The notes beneath the pieces were generated by a model, which saw only the letters and a list, made by a program, of their open reading frames with translations, did no database searches and was not told the origin of the DNA. A stretch of 20,435 nucleotides of DNA from an uncultured Oscillospiraceae bacterium. GTDB taxonomy: Bacteria; Bacillota; Clostridia; Oscillospirales; Oscillospiraceae. The translations under genes were made by a program, and so were the position numbers. Shown here piece after piece: positions 13,525-20,435 of this stretch. The stretch covers positions 1-20,435 of the forward strand of contig CAKTEB010000037.1 of the NCBI GenBank assembly GCA_934546685.1, written 5' to 3'. How positions within the stretch are numbered: position 1 is the stretch's first letter; each line of letters begins with the position of its first letter.

Positions 13525-13544
13525 ATAGGTTAGCGTACACTAAC
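13525..13544. promoter_or_regulatory. Candidate DtxR/IdeR-like box upstream of the ABC operon
   Basis: ATAGGTTAGCGTACACTAA (13525-13543) matches the DtxR/IdeR consensus TWAGGTTAGSCTAACCTWA at 15 of 19 positions by eye. It contains the dyad GTTAG-N6-CTAAC (13529-13544), the same half sites and spacing as at 4060-4075. A weak -10-like TATTAG lies at 13549-13554. Confidence 0.4.
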
Positions 13545-13557
13545 GCCATATTAGAAA

Positions 13558-13601
13558 GGCAATACTGCACATATCGTCAGACGTATTTGCGCAGTGTTGC
13601 C
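13558..13601 (+). repeat. Palindromic intergenic repeat, copy C (44-bp minimal form)
   Basis: Only the terminal arms remain: GGCAATACTGCACATAT and ATTTGCGCAGTGTTGCC around CGTCAGACGT. The ninth base pair is T-A here but C-G in copies A and D, a compensated change. The whole element folds as one hairpin. It ends 26 bases before the start codon of the ABC ATPase. Confidence 0.85.
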
Positions 13602-13626
13602 GAAGAAAAAGGAAAGGTGAAATCCA

Positions 13627-14325
13627 TTGTTCATTGAGTTAAAGGATGCCGTAAAGCGCTACGGCGAAGGCGAGGCCGCGGTCTACGCCCTGGATCATGC
13701 GGGCTTTACCCTGGAAAAAGGGAAGATCTGCGTGATCCTGGGCCCCTCCGGCTCCGGCAAATCCACCCTGCTTGGGATGCTGGGGGGCCTCGACACCCTG
13801 GATCAGGGCAGCCTCACTGTGGGCGGCAGGGACATCATGGGTCTGAGCCCCCAGGGCCGCACGGACTACCGGAAGGAGGACGTGGGCTTCGTCTTCCAGT
13901 TCTACAACCTCATCGCCGACCTGACCGTGGAGGAGAACATCCAGGTGGTGGCGGACATCGCCGACCATCCCCTGCCCATGGATCAGGTGCTGGAGGCCCT
14001 GGACATCACCAAATACCGCCGCCGGTTCCCCCGGGAGCTCTCCGGCGGCCAGCAGCAGCGGGTGGCCATCGCCCGGGCCATGATCAAGAATCCCCGGCTG
14101 CTGCTCTGCGACGAGCTCACCGGCGCTCTGGATACCCACGCCTCCCGGATGGTGCTGGAGTTCGTGGAGAAGATGAACCGGCAGTTCGGCACCACCATCA
14201 TCATCATCACCCACAACGAGGCCATCTCCCATATGGCCCATCGGGTGGTCTGGATCAAGGACGGCAAGATCGACCGCTGCCAGGACAATCAGGCTCGCAC
14301 CCCTGCCGCCGATCTCCAGCTGTAA
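13627..14325 (+). CDS. ABC transporter ATP-binding protein (MacB/LolD-type)
   Basis: A 232-residue ATPase that would power the FtsX-type permease encoded next. All motifs are present: Walker A GPSGSGKST (about 40-48), Q-loop FVFQFYNL, signature LSGGQQQRVAIARAM, Walker B LLLCDE, D-loop GALD, and the switch His in ITHNE. The residue after the catalytic Glu is Leu (DELTGALD) where the family nearly always has Pro. The start is TTG at 13627, supported by AAAGGTG at about 13613-13619 and the family N terminus (FIELKDAVKRYGEGE). MacB/LolD-type transporters work mechanically on lipids, peptides or envelope proteins rather than importing solutes; the substrate is unknown. The gene ends 13 bases before the permease start, with GGAGG in between. 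Confidence 0.95.
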   Translation: MFIELKDAVKRYGEGEAAVYALDHAGFTLEKGKICVILGPSGSGKSTLLGMLGGLDTLDQGSLTVGGRDIMGLSPQGRTDYRKEDVGFVFQFYNLIADLTVEENIQVVADIADHPLPMDQVLEALDITKYRRRFPRELSGGQQQRVAIARAMIKNPRLLLCDELTGALDTHASRMVLEFVEKMNRQFGTTIIIITHNEAISHMAHRVVWIKDGKIDRCQDNQARTPAADLQL

Positions 14326-14338
14326 GGAGGGCCGCCCT

Positions 14339-16555
14339 ATGACACTCAGACGGCGCTATCTCCGAAACATCCGGGAGAATCTGTCCTTCTACATCTCCTC
14401 CACGGTGCTGACCATTCTGACCCTGCTGATGTTTTTCCTCTATGAGATCTCCGGCTCGGCCATTCTGGACTACGCAAACGATTTCTTCTCCTCCCAGGCC
14501 CTGGAAGACGCCCACTTCACCACCTATACCGCCATCCCCCAGGAGGACATCCCCAAGCTGGAGGACGAATTCGACGTGGAGCTGGAGGCCCAGCATTTCC
14601 TGAACATCGAGACGGACGGCACCACCGCCCGGGTCTTCTCCGCCACGGACAAGATTGACCGGTATCAGGAGACCCAGGGCCGGGACGTGAAGGATCCCGG
14701 CGACCTCATTATCTCCGAGGGTTACGCCATCAAAAACGGCGTCTCCCTGGGGGACAGCATGAAGATCGGCGACAAGACTTATAAAGTGGTGGGCTTTTTC
14801 CTGCGCCCGGACTACCTCTACATGCTGGAAAATGAGACCGACGCCTATAAGAACATCACCACCTTCTTCCTGTGCTATATGACCGACCAGGACTTCGAGG
14901 AGCTGGGCAATACCTCCTGCCAGTATCTCGTCCGGTATCACGACGGCGACAAGGCCTTCCGTGAGGCCATCCATGACCGGTACATCATGTCCTCCTACTC
15001 CTCCGCCAGTGAAAACCAGCGGATCTCCATGGTAGACATGCAGGCCAAAATGTTCATCGTCATGGCCTATATCCTGCTGTGCATCCTGCCGCTCATCGCC
15101 GTGGCCCTGATCGCCATTATCATCAGCCGGAAGGTCAAGAGCGAGCAAAAGCTCATCGGCACCCTCTCCGCCCTGGGCTATAAGCGCCGTCAGCTCATCT
15201 GGCACTACGCCGGCTTCGCGGCCCTGCCGGGGATTTTAGGCGGTGTGCTCTGCTGCGTCATCGCCGCCATCGCCGCCCAGCCCTACGGCGAGCTGGGCCT
15301 CCAGGACTATGAGCCCATGCGCATCGTCTGCCAGCTAAAGCCCATCCCCGCGCTTCTGGGCATTCTGATCCCCACGGCCATGTATGTGCTCTCCGGGGTT
15401 TTGGCCGTCCGGCGGCTCCTGCGCCACGACACCGTGGAGCTGCTGTCCGGCTCCGTGGGCACCGAGAAGAAGCACCGGCGGCTCCTGGCCAGCTCCAAGG
15501 CTCCTCTTAAAGTAAAGTTCGCCCTGCGGACGCTTCTGGGCAGCCCCGCCCGGAGCTTCGTGATCCTGCTGGGCATCTTTTTGGGCGGCTATATCGCCCT
15601 GCTGGGCTTCTCCATGGTGGATACCGTGGACGGCATGGTGGACGTCACCGACGACACCGTGGGCTCCTACTCCTATCAGTACATTCTCAGCGACCTGTCC
15701 GGCAGCGACACCTACGGCGGCGAGCCCCTGCTGGTCTCCTCTGTGGAATCCGAGGACGGCAAGGCCCTGACCCTCATGGGGGTGGATCAGGACAACCCCT
15801 ATCTGGACCTTGAGACCCCGGAGGGTGCTGCGGTAAATCCCGAGGACGGCTACTACATCACCTCCCTGCTCTCCATGCTGGAGGGCTGGCAGGCCGGTGA
15901 CACCGTGACCCTCTCTAATCCCCTGAGCATGGACGAGTACACCGTCACCATCGACGGCATCGTCCAGAACGACATCCAGCAGGCCGTCTTCACGGGCCGG
16001 AAGCAGGTCACGGAGCTCTTAGACCTGCCGGAGGTCACCTTCAACGCCCTGCTTTCCGACAAGCAGCTGGACATCCCCTCGGACAAGCTGTCCCGGGAGA
16101 TCCGCAAGGCCGCCTTTGCCGAGCAGGTGCGCACCATGATCGACCAGATGGGCCCTCTTATCTACGTTCTCATCGGCCTGGGCTGTGTGATCTGCATCGC
16201 CGCCATCTATGTGGCCATCAATATGCTGGTGACGGAGAACCGGAACAACATCTCCATGCTCAAGGTGCTGGGCTACCGGGACAGAAAAATCGACGGTCTG
16301 GTGCTCACCAGCAGCCATCTGCTGCTGCCCATCGGCATCCTTCTGAGCATCCCCGCGGCCATCGGCACCATGAACGTCTTCGCCCACTTCTTCGCGGAGA
16401 TCGACAGCATGCTCATGACCGTAGTGATCCTCCCCAAGAGCTACGCACTGATGATCGTGCTGGTGTGCCTGAGCTACTTTGGCTCCCTGTTCCTGCTGCG
16501 CCGGAAGATCAGCCGGGTGGACATGGTGGAGAGCCTCAAGGACAACCGGGAATGA
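14339..16555 (+). CDS. FtsX-family ABC transporter permease
   Basis: A 738-residue permease with one N-terminal helix (about 18-40), a large extracytoplasmic region (about 45-235), a first FtsX membrane module (about 238-365), a second single helix and extracytoplasmic region (about 400-595), and a C-terminal FtsX module (about 600-735). The signature 'KLIGTLSALGYKRRQ' after the first module helix and 'ISMLKVLGYRDRK' in the second are typical coupling-helix regions, showing an internal duplication. AAGGAGG upstream supports ATG 14339. It forms a two-gene operon with the ATPase. Likely jobs include export of peptides, antimicrobial resistance or envelope stress; the sequence does not decide. 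No two-component sensor lies nearby, unlike BceAB systems. Confidence 0.93.
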   Translation: MTLRRRYLRNIRENLSFYISSTVLTILTLLMFFLYEISGSAILDYANDFFSSQALEDAHFTTYTAIPQEDIPKLEDEFDVELEAQHFLNIETDGTTARVFSATDKIDRYQETQGRDVKDPGDLIISEGYAIKNGVSLGDSMKIGDKTYKVVGFFLRPDYLYMLENETDAYKNITTFFLCYMTDQDFEELGNTSCQYLVRYHDGDKAFREAIHDRYIMSSYSSASENQRISMVDMQAKMFIVMAYILLCILPLIAVALIAIIISRKVKSEQKLIGTLSALGYKRRQLIWHYAGFAALPGILGGVLCCVIAAIAAQPYGELGLQDYEPMRIVCQLKPIPALLGILIPTAMYVLSGVLAVRRLLRHDTVELLSGSVGTEKKHRRLLASSKAPLKVKFALRTLLGSPARSFVILLGIFLGGYIALLGFSMVDTVDGMVDVTDDTVGSYSYQYILSDLSGSDTYGGEPLLVSSVESEDGKALTLMGVDQDNPYLDLETPEGAAVNPEDGYYITSLLSMLEGWQAGDTVTLSNPLSMDEYTVTIDGIVQNDIQQAVFTGRKQVTELLDLPEVTFNALLSDKQLDIPSDKLSREIRKAAFAEQVRTMIDQMGPLIYVLIGLGCVICIAAIYVAINMLVTENRNNISMLKVLGYRDRKIDGLVLTSSHLLLPIGILLSIPAAIGTMNVFAHFFAEIDSMLMTVVILPKSYALMIVLVCLSYFGSLFLLRRKISRVDMVESLKDNRE

Positions 16556-16566
16556 TCCGCCGCAAG

Positions 16567-16598
16567 ATCCCTGAGCCCCTTCGGCCCAGGGATTTTTG
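16567..16598 (+). terminator. Terminator of the ABC operon
   Basis: ATCCCTG (16567-16573) pairs with CAGGGAT (16587-16593), extended by GCC/GGC across an A-C mismatch, with TTTTTG next. It lies 11 bases after the permease stop. Confidence 0.9.
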
Positions 16599-16600
16599 CA

Positions 16601-16629
16601 TTGACTTTGCCCCGTTCCTGCGGTAAGCT
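16601..16629 (+). promoter_or_regulatory. Promoter of the cysK-pepT-pepV operon
   Basis: TTGACT (16601-16606), 17-bp spacer, TAAGCT (16624-16629). It begins right after the preceding terminator. The predicted leader is about 213 bases and contains the whole of repeat copy D. Confidence 0.6.
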
Positions 16630-16668
16630 ATCTACATAATAATTCAAAACATATATGACTTCACCTGG

Positions 16669-16828
16669 GGCAATACCGCACAAATCGGCAAGAGAGTCTG
16701 GCGAGAGATTTTTCGTCAGAAAAAGGTGTAAAACCGCAGACATACTTTGTGTATTTCAAGGTTTTACAAACGCATTTCTGGCGGAAAAGATCCGTCAGAA
16801 TCCGCAGGCGTATTTGTACGGTGTTGCC
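16669..16828 (+). repeat. Palindromic intergenic repeat, copy D (160 bp)
   Basis: It differs from copy A at 6 of 160 positions. Terminal arms are GGCAATACCGCACAAAT and ATTTGTACGGTGTTGCC, pairing at 15 of 17 positions. The third hairpin reads TTCTGGCGGA/TCCGTCAGAA, keeping a G-T wobble where copy A has G-C. It lies wholly in the predicted cysK leader and ends 8 bases before the AGGAGG ribosome binding site. Confidence 0.92.
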
Positions 16829-16848
16829 CCCAAAAAAGGAGGTATTTT

Positions 16849-17775
16849 ATGAACGTCTATCACAGTCTCCCGGAGCTCATCGGCCATACCCCCATGCTGG
16901 AGCTCCAGCGGGCAGGCAAGGCCTGGGGCACCCTGGCCCCCATCTACGCCAAGCTGGAGTATTTTAACCCCCTGGGCTCCATCAAGGATCGGGCCGCCCT
17001 GTATATGATCGACGAGGCCCAGAAGGAGGGCAAGATCCGGGAGGGCACCGTGGTCATCGAGCCCACCTCCGGCAATACCGGCATCGGCCTGGCCTATATC
17101 TGCGCCACCCGGGGCATCCCCCTGGTGCTGACCATGCCCGAGAACATGAGCAAGGAGCGCCGGAACCTGCTCTCCGCCCTGGGGGCTGAGATCGTCCTGA
17201 CCCCGGCCTTTGAGGGCATGAACGGCGCGGTGAACAAGGCCCAGCAGCTCCACCGGAAGAACCCCAACTCCTTTATCCCCGACCAGTTCAGCAATCCCGC
17301 CAACGTCAAGGCCCATGTGGAGACCACCGCCCCAGAGATCCTGGAGGCCCTGGACAACCAGGTGGATATCTTTGTCTCCGCTGTGGGCACCGGCGGCACC
17401 CTCACCGGCAACGGCAGGGTCTTCAAGCAGGCGAACCCGGACTGCCAAATCGTAGCCGTGGAGCCCGCCGCCTCTCCGCTACTCAGCGAGGGCCGGGTGG
17501 GCCCTCATAAGATCCAGGGCATCGGGGCAAACTTTGTTCCCGCCATTCTGGACCGGGATCTCATCGACGAGATCATCCCCGTGGCCGACGACGACGCCTA
17601 TGAGATCTGCCGCCAGGTGGCCCGAACCGAGGGTCTGCTGGTGGGCATCTCCTCCGGCGCGGCCCTGTGGGCAGCCCGGAAGCTGGCCCTGCGCCCGGAA
17701 AACCAGGGGAAGCACATCGTGGTGATCCTGCCGGACACCGGCGAGCGCTATCTGTCTGTCAATCTCTATCCTTAA
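16849..17775 (+). CDS. cysK: Cysteine synthase (O-acetylserine sulfhydrylase)
   Basis: A 308-residue PLP enzyme that makes cysteine from O-acetylserine and sulfide. Motifs: NPLGSIKDRAA with the PLP-binding Lys46, TSGNTG (substrate loop), VGTGGTLTG (phosphate-binding loop) and GISSGAAL near the C terminus. Length is normal. The frame is open into the upstream repeat, but AGGAGG at about 16837-16842 and the family start (NVYHSLPELIGHTPMLEL) fix ATG 16849. It could be CysM or a related beta-replacing enzyme, but GSIKDR and the overall match favour CysK. It leads an operon with two peptidases, a context suggesting that cysteine or cysteine-containing peptides are handled together. Confidence 0.95.
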   Translation: MNVYHSLPELIGHTPMLELQRAGKAWGTLAPIYAKLEYFNPLGSIKDRAALYMIDEAQKEGKIREGTVVIEPTSGNTGIGLAYICATRGIPLVLTMPENMSKERRNLLSALGAEIVLTPAFEGMNGAVNKAQQLHRKNPNSFIPDQFSNPANVKAHVETTAPEILEALDNQVDIFVSAVGTGGTLTGNGRVFKQANPDCQIVAVEPAASPLLSEGRVGPHKIQGIGANFVPAILDRDLIDEIIPVADDDAYEICRQVARTEGLLVGISSGAALWAARKLALRPENQGKHIVVILPDTGERYLSVNLYP

Positions 17776-17792
17776 TGTAGGAGGTCAAACCC

Positions 17793-19025
17793 ATGGCAAC
17801 TGCAACTGAACGCTTTCTCAAATATATCACCGTAGAGACCACCTCCAGTGAGACCTCCGGTCTCCGGCCCTCCACCCCGGGCCAGACCGATCTCGCAAAG
17901 CTCCTGATGGAGGAGATGGAGAAGCTGGGGCTCCAGGATGTACACATGGCCCCCGCCGACGGCGCGGTCTTCGGCACCATCCCCGCCAACACCGACAAAA
18001 AGCTCCCGGTGCTGGGCTTCCTGGCCCATATGGATACCTCCTGCGCCGCCTCCGGCAAGGACGTAAAGGCCAAGATCATCAAAAACTATGACGGCGGCGT
18101 GATTCATCAGTCCGAAACCGTCACCATGTCCCCGGAGGAGGGCTACACCTGCCTCAGGGAGGTGGTGGGCCAGGATCTCATCGTCACCGACGGCACGACT
18201 CTGCTGGGGGCCGATGACAAGGCCGGCATCGCCGAGGTCATGACCATGGCCGAGGAGCTCCTGCACACGGATACCCCCCACGGCACCGTGAAGGTGGCCT
18301 TCACCACCGACGAGGAGATCGGCGCGGGCCCGGAGCTCTTTGACACCGCCGCCTTTGGCTGCGACTTCGCCTATACCGTGGACGGCGGCCCCCTGGGGGA
18401 GCTGGAATATGAGAACTTCAACGCCGCCACCACCCGCGTGACCTTCCACGGCGTCGGCGTCCATCCCGGCTCCGCCAAGGATCTCATGGTCAATGCCGCG
18501 ACCATCGCCGCCGAGTATCAGTGCCTGCTGCCCCAGGCCATGACCCCGGAGCACACCGAGGGCTATGAGGGCTTCATTCACCTGGATGAAATGAGCGGCA
18601 CCGTCACCGACGCCACCCTCAAATATATCCTCCGGGATCACGACCTCACAAAGCTCCGGGAGAAGGAGCAGCTCATGGATGCCGTGGCCGCGTTTCTGAA
18701 CGCCAAGTACGGCCCCGGCACTGCCGAGGTGGACACCCATGAGACCTACTACAACATGCGTGAGAAGATCGAGCCCCACATGCACCTCATCGATACCGCC
18801 GCCGCTGCCTTCCGGGCCTACGGGGTGGAGCCGGTGACCCAGCCCATCCGGGGCGGCACCGACGGCGCGGCCCTGAGCTTTAAGGGCCTGCCCTGCCCCA
18901 ACCTGTCCACCGGCGGCTACCAGTTCCACGGCATCCACGAGTTCATCCCCGTGGCCTCCCTGGAGCTGATGCCCAAGATCCTGACGCACATCGTCTACAG
19001 CTATGGAAAAGGAGAGAACAACTGA
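17793..19025 (+). CDS. pepT: Peptidase T (tripeptide aminopeptidase)
   Basis: A 410-residue cytoplasmic M20 zinc peptidase that removes N-terminal residues from tripeptides. Metal and catalytic motifs are visible: GFLAHMDTS (first ligand His and catalytic Asp), LLGADDKAG (bridging Asp), TTDEEIGAG (catalytic Glu and ligand Glu), YTVDGG, and GGTDGAALSFKGLPCPNL with FHGIHEF near the end. The dimerisation domain (RVTFHGVGVHPGSAKD) is intact. Length is exactly typical. Start is supported by AGGAGG at about 17780-17785, just after the cysK stop. Its stop TGA overlaps the next ATG by one base, indicating coupling. Confidence 0.97.
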   Translation: MATATERFLKYITVETTSSETSGLRPSTPGQTDLAKLLMEEMEKLGLQDVHMAPADGAVFGTIPANTDKKLPVLGFLAHMDTSCAASGKDVKAKIIKNYDGGVIHQSETVTMSPEEGYTCLREVVGQDLIVTDGTTLLGADDKAGIAEVMTMAEELLHTDTPHGTVKVAFTTDEEIGAGPELFDTAAFGCDFAYTVDGGPLGELEYENFNAATTRVTFHGVGVHPGSAKDLMVNAATIAAEYQCLLPQAMTPEHTEGYEGFIHLDEMSGTVTDATLKYILRDHDLTKLREKEQLMDAVAAFLNAKYGPGTAEVDTHETYYNMREKIEPHMHLIDTAAAAFRAYGVEPVTQPIRGGTDGAALSFKGLPCPNLSTGGYQFHGIHEFIPVASLELMPKILTHIVYSYGKGENN

Positions 19026-20435
19026 TGGATCAAAATTTGATTTCCCAGTGGGCCGAGGCCCATCGGGAGGAACTGCTGGAAGATATCAAGGCCCTGGTGC
19101 GCATCCCCTCTGACCGGGGGGAGCCCCAGCCCGGCGCGCCCTTCGGCCCCGGCCCCAACAACGCCCTGAACAAAGCCCTGGAGATCGCCGGAGGCTACGG
19201 CTTCAAGACCACCAACTACGACGGCTATGTGGGCACCGTGGATTTCCTGCCGGAGAACGACCACAACCTGGACATTTTAAGCCACATGGACTGCGTGCCC
19301 GTGGCCGACGGCTGGACCGTCACCGGCCCCTTTGACCCCATCGTAAAGGACGGGAAGATCTACGGCCGGGGCACCGCCGACGACAAGGGCCCCGGCGTGG
19401 CGGCCCTCTATGCCCTCCGGTGCCTCAAGGAGCTGAGCGTTCCCCTGAAGCACAACGTCCGCCTGATCTGGGGCACCGACGAGGAGTGCGGCAGCGGCGA
19501 CATCGCCCACTACTACGCCCAGGAGCCCGAAGCCAAATACACCTTCTCCCCGGACGCGGACTATCCCCTTATCAACATTGAAAAGGGCGGCATGATCGGC
19601 ACGATCTTCGCGGATTTCCAGGCGTCTCAGGAGCTGCCCCGGATCAAGTCCATGGACGCTGGCCTCAAGATCAACGTGGTCCCCGACAAGTGCCACATGG
19701 AGATCGAGGGCATGCGGAAGACCGTGGCGGAGATCTACTGCGCCGGAGCCAAGGAGGAAACCGGCGTGCAGTTCACCGTCACGGAGCTGGACAAGCACAC
19801 CATCGCCATCGACGCCCTGGGCGAGGGCGCCCACGCAGCCTCCCCCCAGGGCGGCAACAACGCCATCACCGCCATGCTCCACCTGGTCTCCACCATGCAC
19901 CTGCCCGCCTCCGCCCAGTTCCGCGCCCTCCAGGGCCTCCATCGGCTGAATCCCCACGGGGACTATCTGGGCCAGGGCTTCGGAGTGAAGATGGCCGACG
20001 AGGAGTCCGGCGAGCTGACATTGAGCCTGGACATCATCCATGTGACCCCCACCTCCCTGGAGGCCCAGTTCGACTGCCGGAGCCCCCTGTGCGCCAACGA
20101 TCAGAACATGAAGTACGCCGCCATGCAGGCCTGCGCCCGGGAGGGCCTGGCCCTGAAGGACGTGCCCATGAAGCAGCCCCATCATGTGCCCGCGGACAGC
20201 CCCTTTGTCAAGACCCTGCTCCGGTCCTACGAGAAGTTCACCGGGGTCAAGGACGCAAAGCCCCTGGCCATCGGCGGCGGCACCTACTGCCACAACATGA
20301 AAAACGGCGTGGCCTTCGGCTGCACCATGCCCGGCACCGACAACCGCATGCACGGCAACGACGAGTTCGCCGTGGTGAACGAGCTGGTGGCCTCGGTCAA
20401 AATCTTTGCAGATGCCATTGTGAGCCTCTGCGGGG
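19025..20435 (+). CDS. pepV: PepV/Sapep-type M20 dipeptidase, cut near its C terminus
   Basis: A cytoplasmic zinc dipeptidase of the PepV/Sapep group. 470 codons are visible, close to the family's full length, so only a few residues are probably missing. Motifs: LSHMDCVPVADGW, GRGTADDKGP, GTDEECGSGD, a large lid domain with GEGAHAASP, and IGGGTYCHNM with FGCTMPGTDNRMHGNDE at the end. AAAGGAGA at about 19006-19013 supports ATG 19025, which overlaps the pepT stop. It degrades dipeptides, possibly including Cys-Gly or D-amino-acid-containing ones. Symbol assigned by family; substrate not determined. Confidence 0.92.
   Translation, partial: MDQNLISQWAEAHREELLEDIKALVRIPSDRGEPQPGAPFGPGPNNALNKALEIAGGYGFKTTNYDGYVGTVDFLPENDHNLDILSHMDCVPVADGWTVTGPFDPIVKDGKIYGRGTADDKGPGVAALYALRCLKELSVPLKHNVRLIWGTDEECGSGDIAHYYAQEPEAKYTFSPDADYPLINIEKGGMIGTIFADFQASQELPRIKSMDAGLKINVVPDKCHMEIEGMRKTVAEIYCAGAKEETGVQFTVTELDKHTIAIDALGEGAHAASPQGGNNAITAMLHLVSTMHLPASAQFRALQGLHRLNPHGDYLGQGFGVKMADEESGELTLSLDIIHVTPTSLEAQFDCRSPLCANDQNMKYAAMQACAREGLALKDVPMKQPHHVPADSPFVKTLLRSYEKFTGVKDAKPLAIGGGTYCHNMKNGVAFGCTMPGTDNRMHGNDEFAVVNELVASVKIFADAIVSLCG

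Noticed and set aside
1..20435. Phage, transposase, CRISPR or tRNA content
   Set aside because: Looked for on both strands; no matching protein motifs, regular repeat-spacer units or tRNA cloverleaf sequences were recognised.

Overview
The window looks like a chromosomal segment of a GC-rich, strictly anaerobic gut-type Firmicute, most likely an Oscillospiraceae/Eubacteriales relative. The signs are a T-box leader in front of valS, AGGAGG-type ribosome binding sites, GCC/CTG-rich codon use, an S-layer-homology surface protein, and TTGACA/TATAAT promoters with 17-bp spacers. There is no phage, integrase, transposase, CRISPR, tRNA or rRNA in it. Lineage is an inference from gene content only.

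Layout. 1-2135 (minus strand): the 5' part of valS behind a T-box riboswitch, preceded by a small HdeD-like (DUF308) membrane protein gene. 2136-2964: a long non-coding stretch with two copies of a palindromic repeat, several hairpins and the degV promoter. 2965-3813: a DegV/FakB-like fatty-acid-binding protein. 3814-4235: two intrinsic terminators and an elaborate promoter/operator region. 4236-12984: the main attraction, seven co-oriented genes for an extracytoplasmic flavin electron-transfer system. 13120-13481: a small heavy-metal-associated (CopZ-like) protein. 13627-16555: an ABC ATPase/FtsX-type permease pair. 16849-20435: cysK, pepT and a pepV-like dipeptidase, running off the window end.

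The central locus encodes an SLH-anchored 1165-residue protein with two regions resembling the Treponema pallidum Tp47 lipoprotein and a C-terminal FMN-binding domain; an ApbE flavin transferase lipoprotein; a NusG-domain-II membrane protein and a Gx-family membrane protein (the pair called EetA/EetB in flavin-based extracellular electron transfer); a protein with four FMN-binding domains; a one-domain FMN protein; and a NapH/NosR-like membrane 4Fe-4S protein. I count six SGAT flavinylation motifs. The simplest model is that the membrane Fe-S protein takes electrons from the cytoplasmic side, passes them to the small and the four-domain flavoproteins, and these hand them to the S-layer-anchored flavoprotein at the cell surface. 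ApbE would load FMN onto all of them. Donor and terminal acceptor cannot be read from this window.

Regulation and repeats. Two sites resembling DtxR/IdeR iron boxes (upstream of the SLH gene and of the ABC operon) and a perfect 11-bp inverted repeat around the SLH promoter suggest coordinated, perhaps metal-responsive, control. Four copies of a repeat with conserved terminal inverted repeats, varying between 44 and 160 bp, sit next to promoters or ribosome binding sites; changes in one arm are often matched in the other, so folding seems to be under selection.
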